NCBI GenBank assembly: GCA_964585575.1
Contig: CAZPEM010000090.1
Coordinates: 1 to 13,970, forward strand
DNA from: UBA4655 sp964585575
GTDB taxonomy: Bacteria; Planctomycetota; Planctomycetia; Pirellulales; UBA1268
Direction: 5' to 3'
DNA length: 13,970 nt
The position numbers were made by a program, and so were the translations under genes. Of the stretch, positions 7,096-13,970 are shown in pieces. Below the pieces are notes generated by a model. The model was not told the origin of the DNA and made no database searches. It saw only the letters and a list, made by a program, of their open reading frames with translations. Numbering within the stretch: the stretch's first letter is position 1; each line of letters starts with the position of its first letter.

Positions 7096-10014
7096 ATGCG
7101 ACCTCGTCATGCCGTCGTTCGGCCCACGCTGCCCCTGGCCATGATCTGCCTGTGGCTCACGTCGCTGGCCGCCGCCGAGCCTCCTCCCGGCAAAACCCTC
7201 GACGCCGCCGCGCTCCGCCAGTTGTTGGTGAAGGAACTCGCGGCCGCGCTCGACGGCAGCCAACGGCTCGTGCCGCTGCCGCGAAACGTGTCCGGCGTCG
7301 TGATCGGGCCGGGCGGGGAGCCCTGCTTCATGGTGCCCGCCATCCAGCCGACGGACCCGGACTCCCTGGCGAAGGCGGTCGCCTGGGCGGCGCGCGAGGA
7401 GCCCGGCTTCCGCGTGCTGTGGGAGGCGCATATGCTCGGCCGCGACGGCGACCGCTCGTTCGTGATCGCGACAGCTCCCAACGCCACCGTGGCGGTGATC
7501 GAAGACGGCTCGTCGAGGATCGTGTCGCTGCCTCAGGGGTCGCATCCCGTGCAGGCCGTCCGCCTCGGCAAGCGGTGGGTGTTCCTGACGTCCGCGGGGA
7601 TCGTCATGGAGGGCGAAGCGGGTGTCTGGGAGGGCTCCGGGGCATTTCCGGCCTCGACCTGGACCCGGATGCTGCGGTCGGGCGAGGACGGCCTCGTCGT
7701 GCTCGGCATGCCAATGCAGCCGCAGTCCGAGCCGGCCTTGATGCGGGGCATCCGATCCGGGGACGAGTGGCAGGTCGACTCGCTCGCACTCCCCGCCAAC
7801 GACAGCTTTCGGACCGCCGTGCGGCTGGCGGACGGCCGCTGGCTGGCCATCGGGCAGCGAATCGTGGAGCTGCGCGGAGAACGGCCGACGCGGCCGACCG
7901 AGCAGCAGCTCCAGGCGGCGGTCGAGGCGGCCCGTGCGGGCGACTGGCCGACGCTCGAGCCGCTGCTCGAAACGATCACGGCGTATCCGTCCCAAGAACC
8001 TCCCGGCCACGCCATGGGCCTGGCCACCCTGATGCAAGGCCTGCCGGACCGTGGCCTGCCGCTGCGGACCATGAGCGACCTGCTCGACAACACGCGTCGC
8101 CAGATGGCGGGCGTGCCGGCCGCGGAAGGGCTCGCCCCCGACCAGGCGGCCCGTGTCACCGAGTTGTTGGCCGCCTGCGAAGCGCAGATGCGGGCGACGG
8201 CCGCAGCCCTGGCGGAGGTCGCACCGGAAGTCTTCGGGCGTTCGCCGGGGGCGATTGCGGCGATGCTGCGGTCGGGCATGCAGCTCTACCGCGGCCGCTG
8301 GATCAGGGTGGTGGAGGTTCTCAGGCAGGAGAGCGTCGATTCAGCGGTGCTGCACATCATGATCGGCGACTCGAGCCGCGGCGGCGGCACGGCGGCCGCG
8401 GCCCGTCTCGAATCGGACGGCAGTCTGCGAATCATCGGCGAACTTCGCGAAGGCGTGGCGGCCGGTGCGGCGTCCACGCTCATGGCGACCGACGCGGGAA
8501 CGGCCTACGCCGCCATTGGCGGCCGTGGTCTGGCCCGCCTCTCCGCGGCGGGCACCGAATGGCTCGAACGCGATCGGATGCCCGCGGGCCTGATGCATAT
8601 GGTCTGTGTCGATGCCCGCGGCCGCATCTACCTGCGGCAGCACATGAACGCGATGCGTTCCTCCGAGACCATCGAGCCCCCCGTGTTCTGGGTGCTCGAT
8701 CGCACGGTGGACGCCGTCGCGCCGGAGCCGGTCGTGAGCTGGCCGCTGGTCGGTCAGCCGGCCGTCGATGCCGATGGCAGCGTCTGGTTTTTGCGGCAGC
8801 CGGCCGTCGCCGCTGCCGGCGGCCAGGTCGCGGCCGGCGACGCCGCGCAGCCGGGCGTCGAGATCCGGAGGATCAGCTTGAAATCCGACACCATCGCCGA
8901 GCCTGCCCCGGGCTTCGCGAGAAGCCCCCGCGAACAAGCGGCGGCACCGCGGCTCTGTCGGCTGACGAGTCCGACGACGCTGGCCGAGTACGGCCTCACG
9001 CTGCCGCCGGCCGCGCGGAGCCTGATCGCAGGCCGAGAGACAGTCTGCATCGAGCCCCAGCGCGGGCGGGGCGACGATCCCGTTTTCGTCGTCGGCGGCG
9101 ACGACGTTCGGCTGGGCAAGAATCTGCACGCGCTCGCCGAGACGGCCTTCGACGCCGTCTTGCAGGCCGCCCCGGAGGTGCTGCTGTCGGGCCCTTGGTG
9201 CGGCGTGATGCGGCAGGAATCGGCGGACCTTCCGTCGCAGATCCTGCGGACGAAAGAACTGCTCTGGGTCAATGCCGGGGGCCGCGTCGAGGTCTACTCC
9301 CGCGGGCGGCCGCTCGCGGTCGACGAACGGCTGGCACTGCGGAATGTGCGGATGAACGGGCCGCGACTCGTCGGCCCGCTCCGCACGGCGGATGGACGGC
9401 CGCGGGTGCTGATGATCGCCTCGATGGGCGATGTCCAGCAGTTCGTCTGGATCACCGTCGCGGAACAAGGGCTCGAGATCGAGCAGGGGAGGCCGGCCCC
9501 TGCCTGGCCGCAGAGCGGCGACACCCATGGTGCGACGGCGGGCCTGCCGCTCGTGGCCGGGGACCGATCGGCGGTGTACGTGAACCATCGCGCCGCCCGC
9601 GTGTGGGAGATTCTCGGGCCGCAGGAATACCGCCCCTTCGCGGATGCCGGGGCCCCCATTCTCGCGGTGCCGGAGGGCGGTGGGTTTCTGGCCTGGCGGT
9701 CACAACACTATCGGACCGGGGTGCGGATCTGCACGGCGGCCGCTCGCCACGACGTGCCCGCGCTCTTCACCCGGCAACTCGACCCGGTTGCCTTCGGACC
9801 CGACGGACGGCTGCTCTGCCTCGGGCCCGATCATTTGGCCTGGATGGCGGCCGATCCGCGGCAGGGGTACGTCGTGGAGTCGATCCGCCGGTTGCCCGGG
9901 GGCTTCTCGCCGACGGGCCACGTGGCTCGTCTGGGGGATGCCGAAGTGATCACGGCGATCGACCGGCTTCAGCGGCCGCATGTTCTGGTCGTGCGGCCGA
10001 CGTTCCGGCGGTAG
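7096..10014 (+). CDS. Large exported beta-propeller-like protein, unknown function (paralogue 2)
   Basis: The product is 972 residues. A signal peptide (hydrophobic about 11-26, LAAAE cleavage region) is followed by blade-like repeats such as GTAYAAIGGRGLARL (near 470), DARGRIYLRQH (near 507), DADGSVWFLRQPAV (near 557) and PDGRLLCLGPDHLAW (near 902). A helical insert of about 130 residues spans roughly 266-398, starting at the same position as the shorter insert of the upstream protein. The segment after the insert is alignable to the same segment there (both read as two hydrophobic strands, then a glycine-rich turn), so the two are diverged paralogues. No enzymatic motif is recognised. The ATG at 7096 lies 1 base after the upstream stop, with GGAAAG 8 bases upstream, so the pair is probably co-translated. 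A second frame is open over the entire gene but encodes arginine-rich, motif-free sequence. Confidence 0.85.
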   Translation: MRPRHAVVRPTLPLAMICLWLTSLAAAEPPPGKTLDAAALRQLLVKELAAALDGSQRLVPLPRNVSGVVIGPGGEPCFMVPAIQPTDPDSLAKAVAWAAREEPGFRVLWEAHMLGRDGDRSFVIATAPNATVAVIEDGSSRIVSLPQGSHPVQAVRLGKRWVFLTSAGIVMEGEAGVWEGSGAFPASTWTRMLRSGEDGLVVLGMPMQPQSEPALMRGIRSGDEWQVDSLALPANDSFRTAVRLADGRWLAIGQRIVELRGERPTRPTEQQLQAAVEAARAGDWPTLEPLLETITAYPSQEPPGHAMGLATLMQGLPDRGLPLRTMSDLLDNTRRQMAGVPAAEGLAPDQAARVTELLAACEAQMRATAAALAEVAPEVFGRSPGAIAAMLRSGMQLYRGRWIRVVEVLRQESVDSAVLHIMIGDSSRGGGTAAAARLESDGSLRIIGELREGVAAGAASTLMATDAGTAYAAIGGRGLARLSAAGTEWLERDRMPAGLMHMVCVDARGRIYLRQHMNAMRSSETIEPPVFWVLDRTVDAVAPEPVVSWPLVGQPAVDADGSVWFLRQPAVAAAGGQVAAGDAAQPGVEIRRISLKSDTIAEPAPGFARSPREQAAAPRLCRLTSPTTLAEYGLTLPPAARSLIAGRETVCIEPQRGRGDDPVFVVGGDDVRLGKNLHALAETAFDAVLQAAPEVLLSGPWCGVMRQESADLPSQILRTKELLWVNAGGRVEVYSRGRPLAVDERLALRNVRMNGPRLVGPLRTADGRPRVLMIASMGDVQQFVWITVAEQGLEIEQGRPAPAWPQSGDTHGATAGLPLVAGDRSAVYVNHRAARVWEILGPQEYRPFADAGAPILAVPEGGGFLAWRSQHYRTGVRICTAAARHDVPALFTRQLDPVAFGPDGRLLCLGPDHLAWMAADPRQGYVVESIRRLPGGFSPTGHVARLGDAEVITAIDRLQRPHVLVVRPTFRR

Positions 10015-10032
10015 CCGAGGGAAACCGAGGGA
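10015..10032 (+). repeat. Short direct repeat CCGAGGGA, two copies, 10-bp period
   Basis: Two exact copies, at 10015-10022 and 10025-10032, directly follow the stop codon of the propeller gene. Function unknown. Confidence 0.4.
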
Positions 10033-10044
10033 GGCGGCAACAGT

Positions 10045-10086
10045 ACTCTGTCGTCAGCGCGCTGTCGTCAGCACTCTGTCTTCGAC
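10045..10086 (+). repeat. Three 14-bp tandem repeat units
   Basis: The units are ACTCTGTCGTCAGC (10045-10058), GCGCTGTCGTCAGC (10059-10072) and ACTCTGTCTTCGAC (10073-10086). The first two differ at 2 of 14 bases and the third is more diverged. They lie between the propeller operon and the promoter of the protease pair. They could be a small variable-number repeat or a cluster of regulator sites. Confidence 0.65.
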
Positions 10087-10110
10087 GAGATTCCCTTGGG
10101 GCCGTTGAAT

Positions 10111-10139
10111 TTGGCAGACAGACGCCTGGAAGGTAACCT
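10111..10139 (+). promoter_or_regulatory. Sigma70-like promoter for the pseudoprotease-protease pair
   Basis: The -35 box TTGGCA (10111-10116, 5 of 6 consensus bases) and the -10 box TAACCT (10134-10139, 3 of 6) are separated by exactly 17 bases. Transcription would begin near 10146. That is downstream of the TTG at 10143, so it favours the ATG at 10197 as the start of the next gene. It would make the protease pair a unit separate from the propeller operon. Confidence 0.4.
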
Positions 10140-10196
10140 AATTTGAACAAGAGTGAACTTCAGCCCGGCCACCGCGACCCACGAGCGACTCTAGCT

Positions 10197-12242
10197 ATGG
10201 ATGCAGCGGGTTTCTTTCGACGATCCCGCGTTTTCCCTTGGCTGGTGGCCCTGGCGGTGCCTTGTGGCGTCGTCTTCGCACGGCCGTCCGATTCGGAGGG
10301 CATCCGTCGTGTGGCCGATCGCACGCTTGCATCCACCGTCGGCATCCGCTGCGAACCTGAGCTCGGCGGTCAATGCGGCGGTACCGGCATCGTCATCAGC
10401 CCCGTCGGCCACGTGCTGACCGCCACGAGCGTCGTGCCTCCCGGCGCCCGGAAGATCCGCGTGACGTTTCCCGGCTACGTCGGCCGCGACGCCGAGATCG
10501 TGGCCGTCGACGAACCGCTCGCCGCCGTGGTCGTGAAGGTCGAGGCGGCCGATCTGCCGTTTCTGCCGCTCTCCCGCGACCTCCCCGCCGTGGGCACGAC
10601 GGCCTACACCGCCAGCGACGTCGAGAACTCACTGTTCACGAACGGCCGCGCGACCTTCAGCCGCGGTCTCGTCAGCGGTCTGTACGACGTTCCGAAGCAT
10701 CCCGAGTCGGCCTATGGCGGGATGGCGATCGAGACGACCGCGGCTGTCAATCCGGGTTCCGACGGCGGCCCGCTGCTCGACGAGTCGGGCCGCGTCTGCG
10801 GCATGATCCTGCTCTGCATGCAGCCGCTTCGCCTGCAGGGCACGGCCGTGCCGACGAAGGTGCTGCTCGAACGGTTTGCCCCCTTCACCTCGGGAAACGT
10901 GCCCGTCGTCACCGACACCACGGCAGCCGTCCCGCCAGACGCTTCTTTAAAACCGCTGCGGACCGCGGCCACCGAGATCGCCGAACACCTCGTCGGCATC
11001 GAAGTCAAGCGAAAGTTCGGCGTTGAAACGCTTCCGCTGCCGTCGTGGGAGGAGTTTCGCAGCGGTGTGAAGGACTTCGACGCGCTTCCCAAGCCCAAGC
11101 AGCTGCAGGCGTTCGCCGAGTATCTCTCCGTAATGCGGATCTTCGAGAGCAATCAGATTCTGCGGCGTCCGCCGGGCTCGACGACCGGCCTCGTCATCTC
11201 GGCCGACGGATTCGTGCTCACGAGCCTCTTCAACGTCGGCAATGACGTGGCGTTCGTCCGCAAGTCCACCGGCGGCATTCGCGCGTTCGATCCGCACGAG
11301 CCGATCCCGAAGCTGTTCGCCGATCCCGAGGGGGGGGTTGAGCAACGCCCCAATGCGATCGAGTCGATCTCCGTCGTGCTGCGGGACGGCAGCCGCCACG
11401 AGGCGAAGGTGGTCGCCCGCCATGAGCCACTCGGCGTGGCACTCCTGAAGATCGAGGCCCGCGACCTGCCGTGGTACGACGTCGGTGGCAACGCGACGTC
11501 GCCCCAGCTCGGCGACGCGGTCGGTCTCGTGGGACATCTCCCGGGAGGCTCGCCGTCGTTCACGCTGAACGCCGGCATCGTGTCGGCGCCGTCCCGCAAC
11601 CGCGGCTACCAGTTGCAGACCGACTCGCTGCTCAACTACGGCAACTCTGGCGGGCCCCTCGTTGATCGCAACGGAAATTTCATCGGTCTTGCGACGGCGC
11701 CGATCCAGCCCGACACGCTGCTCGGTCGGCTCATGGCTCCGCAGCAGCTGGCAGGCTGGACGCGGGCCCCGAATTCGGGCGTCGGCATGGCCGCCCGCGG
11801 CGACCGGATCCGTGACGCGCTCGACGAACTCAAGGCGGGCAAATCGTTCGACCGCATCCCCGGCCCGCTGCTCGGTGTGCAGCCGGACACATCGAAGCTC
11901 TTCGCCGATGACGTCGTGGTCGGTGGGGTGGCGCCGGGGTCGCCTGCCGAGAAGGCAGGACTGAAGCGGGGCGACCTGCTTCTTGCATTCGATGGCACGG
12001 AACTCAACAGCTGGAACGAACTGACGGAGATGGTCGCGGCGGCGAAGGCCGGGCAGATCGTGGAGTTCACGGTGCAGCGGCGGGGCGGGGGTCCACGGCT
12101 CATGATCGCGGGCCGCGAGGTCGAGACGGCCGACGACCTCGCGAAGCTCAAGAAGTCGCTCAGTCCCGGGGAGCGGTTCGAGGGCGTGCTCTCGACCGAT
12201 GACACGCGGACGATCCGGGTCACGCTCGGAGAAAACAAATGA
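10197..12242 (+). CDS. Exported tandem trypsin-fold (HtrA-like) protein with degenerate active sites and a PDZ domain
   Basis: The product is 681 residues. A signal peptide comes first (RRSR, then a hydrophobic run at about 12-29). Two chymotrypsin-like domains follow, then one PDZ domain (about 557-630). In domain 1 (about 45-230) all three catalytic positions are changed: Ser78 where His is expected (LTATSVV), Ala109 for Asp (EPLAAVVVKV), Asp189 for Ser (NPGSDGGP). Domain 2 (about 327-525) keeps the GNSGGP nucleophile (Ser484) but has Phe345/Asn346 in the His region (TSLFNV) and Gly413 for Asp (EPLGVALLKI). Proteolysis is therefore unlikely; a binding, chaperone or regulatory role is inferred. 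The start is chosen as ATG 10197 because the signal peptide starts there, upstream codons lack the usual G/C third bases, and the promoter points to transcription from about 10146. A TTG at 10143 with GGAAGG 9 bases upstream is the alternative. The stop overlaps the ATG of the active protease as ATGA. A run of eight G (11330-11337) lies in domain 2. Confidence 0.88.
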   Translation: MDAAGFFRRSRVFPWLVALAVPCGVVFARPSDSEGIRRVADRTLASTVGIRCEPELGGQCGGTGIVISPVGHVLTATSVVPPGARKIRVTFPGYVGRDAEIVAVDEPLAAVVVKVEAADLPFLPLSRDLPAVGTTAYTASDVENSLFTNGRATFSRGLVSGLYDVPKHPESAYGGMAIETTAAVNPGSDGGPLLDESGRVCGMILLCMQPLRLQGTAVPTKVLLERFAPFTSGNVPVVTDTTAAVPPDASLKPLRTAATEIAEHLVGIEVKRKFGVETLPLPSWEEFRSGVKDFDALPKPKQLQAFAEYLSVMRIFESNQILRRPPGSTTGLVISADGFVLTSLFNVGNDVAFVRKSTGGIRAFDPHEPIPKLFADPEGGVEQRPNAIESISVVLRDGSRHEAKVVARHEPLGVALLKIEARDLPWYDVGGNATSPQLGDAVGLVGHLPGGSPSFTLNAGIVSAPSRNRGYQLQTDSLLNYGNSGGPLVDRNGNFIGLATAPIQPDTLLGRLMAPQQLAGWTRAPNSGVGMAARGDRIRDALDELKAGKSFDRIPGPLLGVQPDTSKLFADDVVVGGVAPGSPAEKAGLKRGDLLLAFDGTELNSWNELTEMVAAAKAGQIVEFTVQRRGGGPRLMIAGREVETADDLAKLKKSLSPGERFEGVLSTDDTRTIRVTLGENK

Positions 12243-13540
12243 AGGCCAAGATCGTGGTGCCCGGTGTTGTTGTTCCCCGCGGCAGTGTTCCAGGCCGCAT
12301 GCGTGCGGCGGTCGTCGTCTGCGTGGCCGCGGTCGCGGTCGCAATCGGTTGGGTGCCGCAGGTCACCGTCGCGGCGGTGCCGACGGCCGACCTCGTCGAG
12401 CTGTGCATCAAGGTGCGTCCGGCGTTCGTCTTCGTCGAAGGGGGCAGTGGCGTCGTGATCCGGCCCGACGGGCTCGTCCTCACGAACCATCACGTCATCG
12501 CCGGCAAGCGATCGTTCACCGTACGGCTGGGAGATGGACGATCGTTTCGCGCAAAGCTCCTCGGGAGCGACACGTTCGGCGACTTGGCGGCGCTCCAACT
12601 GGAACTGGAGCCGGGGCAGACGGCTCCGCACCTGGAACTGGGCGACTCCGACGCGCTTGCCGTGGGTGACGAGACGCTCGCCGTGGGGAATCCCTTCGGC
12701 CTGGGCATGATCGACCAGTCGCCCACCTTCACCGCGGGCATTGTCTCCGCGCTCCACCACACGCAGATGAGCTACACCGAGTGCATCGTCACCGACACGG
12801 AGGTCAATCCGGGCAACTCCGGCGGCCCCCTCATCGACATGGCCGGCCGCGTGGTGGGCATCAACGGCCAGATCAAGACGCGGTTCGGCCTGCGAAGCAA
12901 CACCGGCCTCGGCTTCGCGATCAGTGCGAAGCAGATCAAGCTCTGGCTGCCGCGACTGGAGTCGGCCGGCGGCGGCGAGGTGAAGCATGGTCGGATTCTG
13001 GGAATCGGTCTCGATACCGGCGCCGCCGGGCAGTTCCAGCCGGTCCGCGTGAAGAGCGTGGCGGACGGATCCGCCGCGGCCGCAGCAGGTTTTCGCCAGG
13101 GCGACACGATCCGCAGGCTCGACGACGTCCCGGTGCCAAACGCCATCCGCTTCGGTGCGGTGCTCGGCATGTATCCCGAGGGGCACGACGTGCGGGTCAC
13201 GGTCGACCGCGACGGAGCGGAGGTCGAACTCTCCGCCACGCTCGTCGCCCCGAAGCGGGTCAAGATAGGCATGAGCCTGCTCCGTCCGCGAGACAATGAC
13301 TTCACGCCGAAGGTCGACTCGGTGGAGGAAGGTACGCCTGCGGCGACCGCCGGACTGAAGCCGGGAGATGTGATCCTGGCCGTCAACGGCTCCGCCATCG
13401 AACTGCGGAACAAACAGCAATTCCGGGCTTTCGACACCGTCCTGCGGGCGCGGTTCAACGAGGGGGACATCCTTGCGTTGAAGATCCGTCGACCGGGTGC
13501 CGATCCGGAGGAAATGGAGATGCAACTGGTCGGTAAATGA
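12239..13540 (+). CDS. HtrA/Deg-type serine protease with two PDZ domains
   Basis: The product is 433 residues, a family S1C (DegP/DegQ-like) protease expected to work in the periplasm on misfolded or damaged proteins. A signal peptide or N-terminal anchor lies at about 21-46. The protease domain (about 50-240) has the full triad: His85 in TNHHVI, Asp115 in DTFGDLAAL and Ser194 in NPGNSGGP. PDZ1 covers about 251-337 (begins GRILGIGL) and PDZ2 about 341-428 (PAATAGLKPGDVILAVNG at 367-384). Length and order match typical Deg proteases. The ATG at 12239 overlaps the upstream stop as ATGA and has GGAGA at 12228-12232, 6 bases upstream, so translation is coupled to the pseudoprotease. An in-frame ATG at 12299 starts nearer the hydrophobic segment and is an alternative. 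The function is secure at family level; its substrates are unknown. Confidence 0.94.
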   Translation: MKAKIVVPGVVVPRGSVPGRMRAAVVVCVAAVAVAIGWVPQVTVAAVPTADLVELCIKVRPAFVFVEGGSGVVIRPDGLVLTNHHVIAGKRSFTVRLGDGRSFRAKLLGSDTFGDLAALQLELEPGQTAPHLELGDSDALAVGDETLAVGNPFGLGMIDQSPTFTAGIVSALHHTQMSYTECIVTDTEVNPGNSGGPLIDMAGRVVGINGQIKTRFGLRSNTGLGFAISAKQIKLWLPRLESAGGGEVKHGRILGIGLDTGAAGQFQPVRVKSVADGSAAAAAGFRQGDTIRRLDDVPVPNAIRFGAVLGMYPEGHDVRVTVDRDGAEVELSATLVAPKRVKIGMSLLRPRDNDFTPKVDSVEEGTPAATAGLKPGDVILAVNGSAIELRNKQQFRAFDTVLRARFNEGDILALKIRRPGADPEEMEMQLVGK

Positions 13541-13594
13541 CGGCGATGCCGCCCGGTTCGCGATTCACTCACCCCAGGATTTACGTTCCCTGCG

Positions 13595-13623
13595 TTGACT
13601 AAAGCGAATTCCTTCGCTAGTCT
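13595..13623 (+). promoter_or_regulatory. Possible sigma70-like promoter for the MoxR gene
   Basis: TTGACT (13595-13600, 5 of 6 bases of the -35 consensus) and TAGTCT (13618-13623, matching T-A and the final T of the -10 box) are 17 bases apart. Transcription would start near 13630, giving a leader of about 95 bases. The segment coincides with the terminator-like hairpin described separately, so one of the two readings may be wrong, or both may hold. Confidence 0.4.
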
Positions 13624-13627
13624 TTTT
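13597..13627 (+). terminator. Rho-independent terminator-like hairpin after the HtrA gene
   Basis: The stem is GACT/AGTC plus AGCGAA/TTCGCT, with two unpaired A on the left side and a TTCC loop, followed directly by TTTTT (13623-13627). It lies 57 bases after the HtrA stop codon, in the right orientation to end the protease transcript. The stem is only moderately GC rich and the T-run is short. Confidence 0.5.
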
Positions 13628-13723
13628 CGGCCGACCTCGCCTCCTGCCATTCCAGTCGGTTGCCGCTCGTTCGGTTGCCGGTCCCACCTCGCACGCCCCA
13701 GACCCGACCCAGAAAGGATCTCC

Positions 13724-13970
13724 ATGGCTACTGCAACACTCGACGATCGTGCCGCCAAGCCTCTCGGTGACGGCGACGTCGCCGCGCTCGACCGTCTCCG
13801 CGGCATGTATTCCCGGCTCCGTCAGGAACTCGGGCGAGTGATCGTCGGCCAGGAGGAGACGATCGAGCGGCTGACGATCTGTCTCTTCGCCCGCGGCCAC
13901 GCGCTGCTCATGGGCGTGCCGGGCCTCGCCAAGACGCTGCTCGTGAGCAAGCTGGCCGAGACGGTGTCGC
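13724..13970 (+). CDS. MoxR-family AAA+ ATPase (partial, C-terminus beyond right edge)
   Basis: Eighty-two residues are visible with no stop. MoxR proteins are cytoplasmic AAA+ ATPases thought to act as chaperones in assembling or activating other proteins, often encoded with DUF58 and von Willebrand factor A proteins. The visible part has the family's N-terminal helix, the VIVGQEETIERL segment (39-50) and the Walker A motif GVPGLAKT (64-71), in the MoxR form with Ala-Lys-Thr. The Walker B and sensor motifs would lie beyond the edge. The ATG at 13724 has AAGGA at 13714-13718, 5 bases upstream. It is in the same direction as the protease pair but separated by a 183-bp spacer with its own promoter-like sequence, so it probably starts a new operon. 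Confidence 0.93.
   Translation, partial: MATATLDDRAAKPLGDGDVAALDRLRGMYSRLRQELGRVIVGQEETIERLTICLFARGHALLMGVPGLAKTLLVSKLAETVS

Noticed and set aside
8341..9588. A 415-codon antisense open frame opposite the second propeller gene
   Set aside because: No motif, composition typical of a shadow, fully covered by the supported sense gene.
7152..10136. A 994-codon open frame overlapping the whole second propeller gene in another frame of the same strand
   Set aside because: The product is dominated by Arg, Gly, Pro and Ala without any motif or signal peptide. Long stop-free shadow frames are expected in such GC-rich genes, and the 972-residue frame has the signal peptide, repeats and operon spacing.
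10143..10196. TTG start at 10143 for the pseudoprotease
   Set aside because: It has a good GGAAGG site, but the 18 extra codons lack the gene's third-position G/C bias, the signal peptide begins at the ATG 10197, and a 17-bp-spaced promoter would start transcription after the TTG. Kept as an alternative only.
10947..12344. A 465-codon antisense open frame opposite the pseudoprotease
   Set aside because: Arg/His-rich shadow product; the sense frame explains the sequence.
11636..13525. A 629-codon antisense open frame across both HtrA-like genes
   Set aside because: It lies opposite conserved protease and PDZ motifs and has no recognisable features itself.

Overview
The window is high-GC bacterial DNA with strong G/C preference at third codon positions, and it looks like a planctomycete chromosome. 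The grounds are the gene families: a secreted ThuA-domain protein, a secreted serine esterase of the kind common in that phylum, very long exported propeller proteins of unknown function, secreted HtrA-type proteins and a MoxR ATPase. The assignment is an inference from gene content, since there is no rRNA in the window. No tRNA, insertion sequence, CRISPR array or phage gene was found.

Layout. (1) 1-1019, minus: the N-terminal part of an MFS transporter of the anion/sugar-acid symporter type, running off the left edge. (2) 1260-1775, plus: a four-helix inner-membrane protein of unknown function, divergent from the transporter. (3) 1837-2694, minus: a secreted alpha/beta-hydrolase esterase, convergent with the membrane protein. 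It has an unsettled start codon and a possible 26-residue leader ORF in front of it (2691-2771). (4) About 2772-3283: a gene-free divergent spacer with small hairpins and short direct repeats. (5) 3284-10014, plus: an apparent operon of an exported ThuA-domain protein and two very large exported beta-propeller-like proteins (876 and 972 residues). The two large proteins are paralogues, and each carries a helical insert starting near residue 268. (6) 10015-10196: a spacer with 14-bp tandem repeats and a sigma70-like promoter. (7) 10197-13540, plus: two translationally coupled genes. The first is a tandem trypsin-fold protein whose catalytic residues are mostly lost, with a PDZ domain. The second is an HtrA/Deg protease with an intact His-Asp-Ser triad and two PDZ domains. 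(8) 13541-13723: a spacer with one short segment that can be read as a hairpin terminator or as a promoter. (9) 13724-13970, plus: the start of a MoxR-family AAA+ ATPase, running off the right edge.

How the parts may fit. The left half (transporter, esterase, ThuA protein) suggests uptake and breakdown of carbohydrate-like compounds. The right half looks like envelope protein handling: a live HtrA protease made together with a mostly inactive HtrA-like partner, directly after two large exported propeller proteins. The most interesting signal is the pseudoprotease-protease pair, followed by the paralogous propeller pair. A functional link between these two pairs is only inferred from their order.
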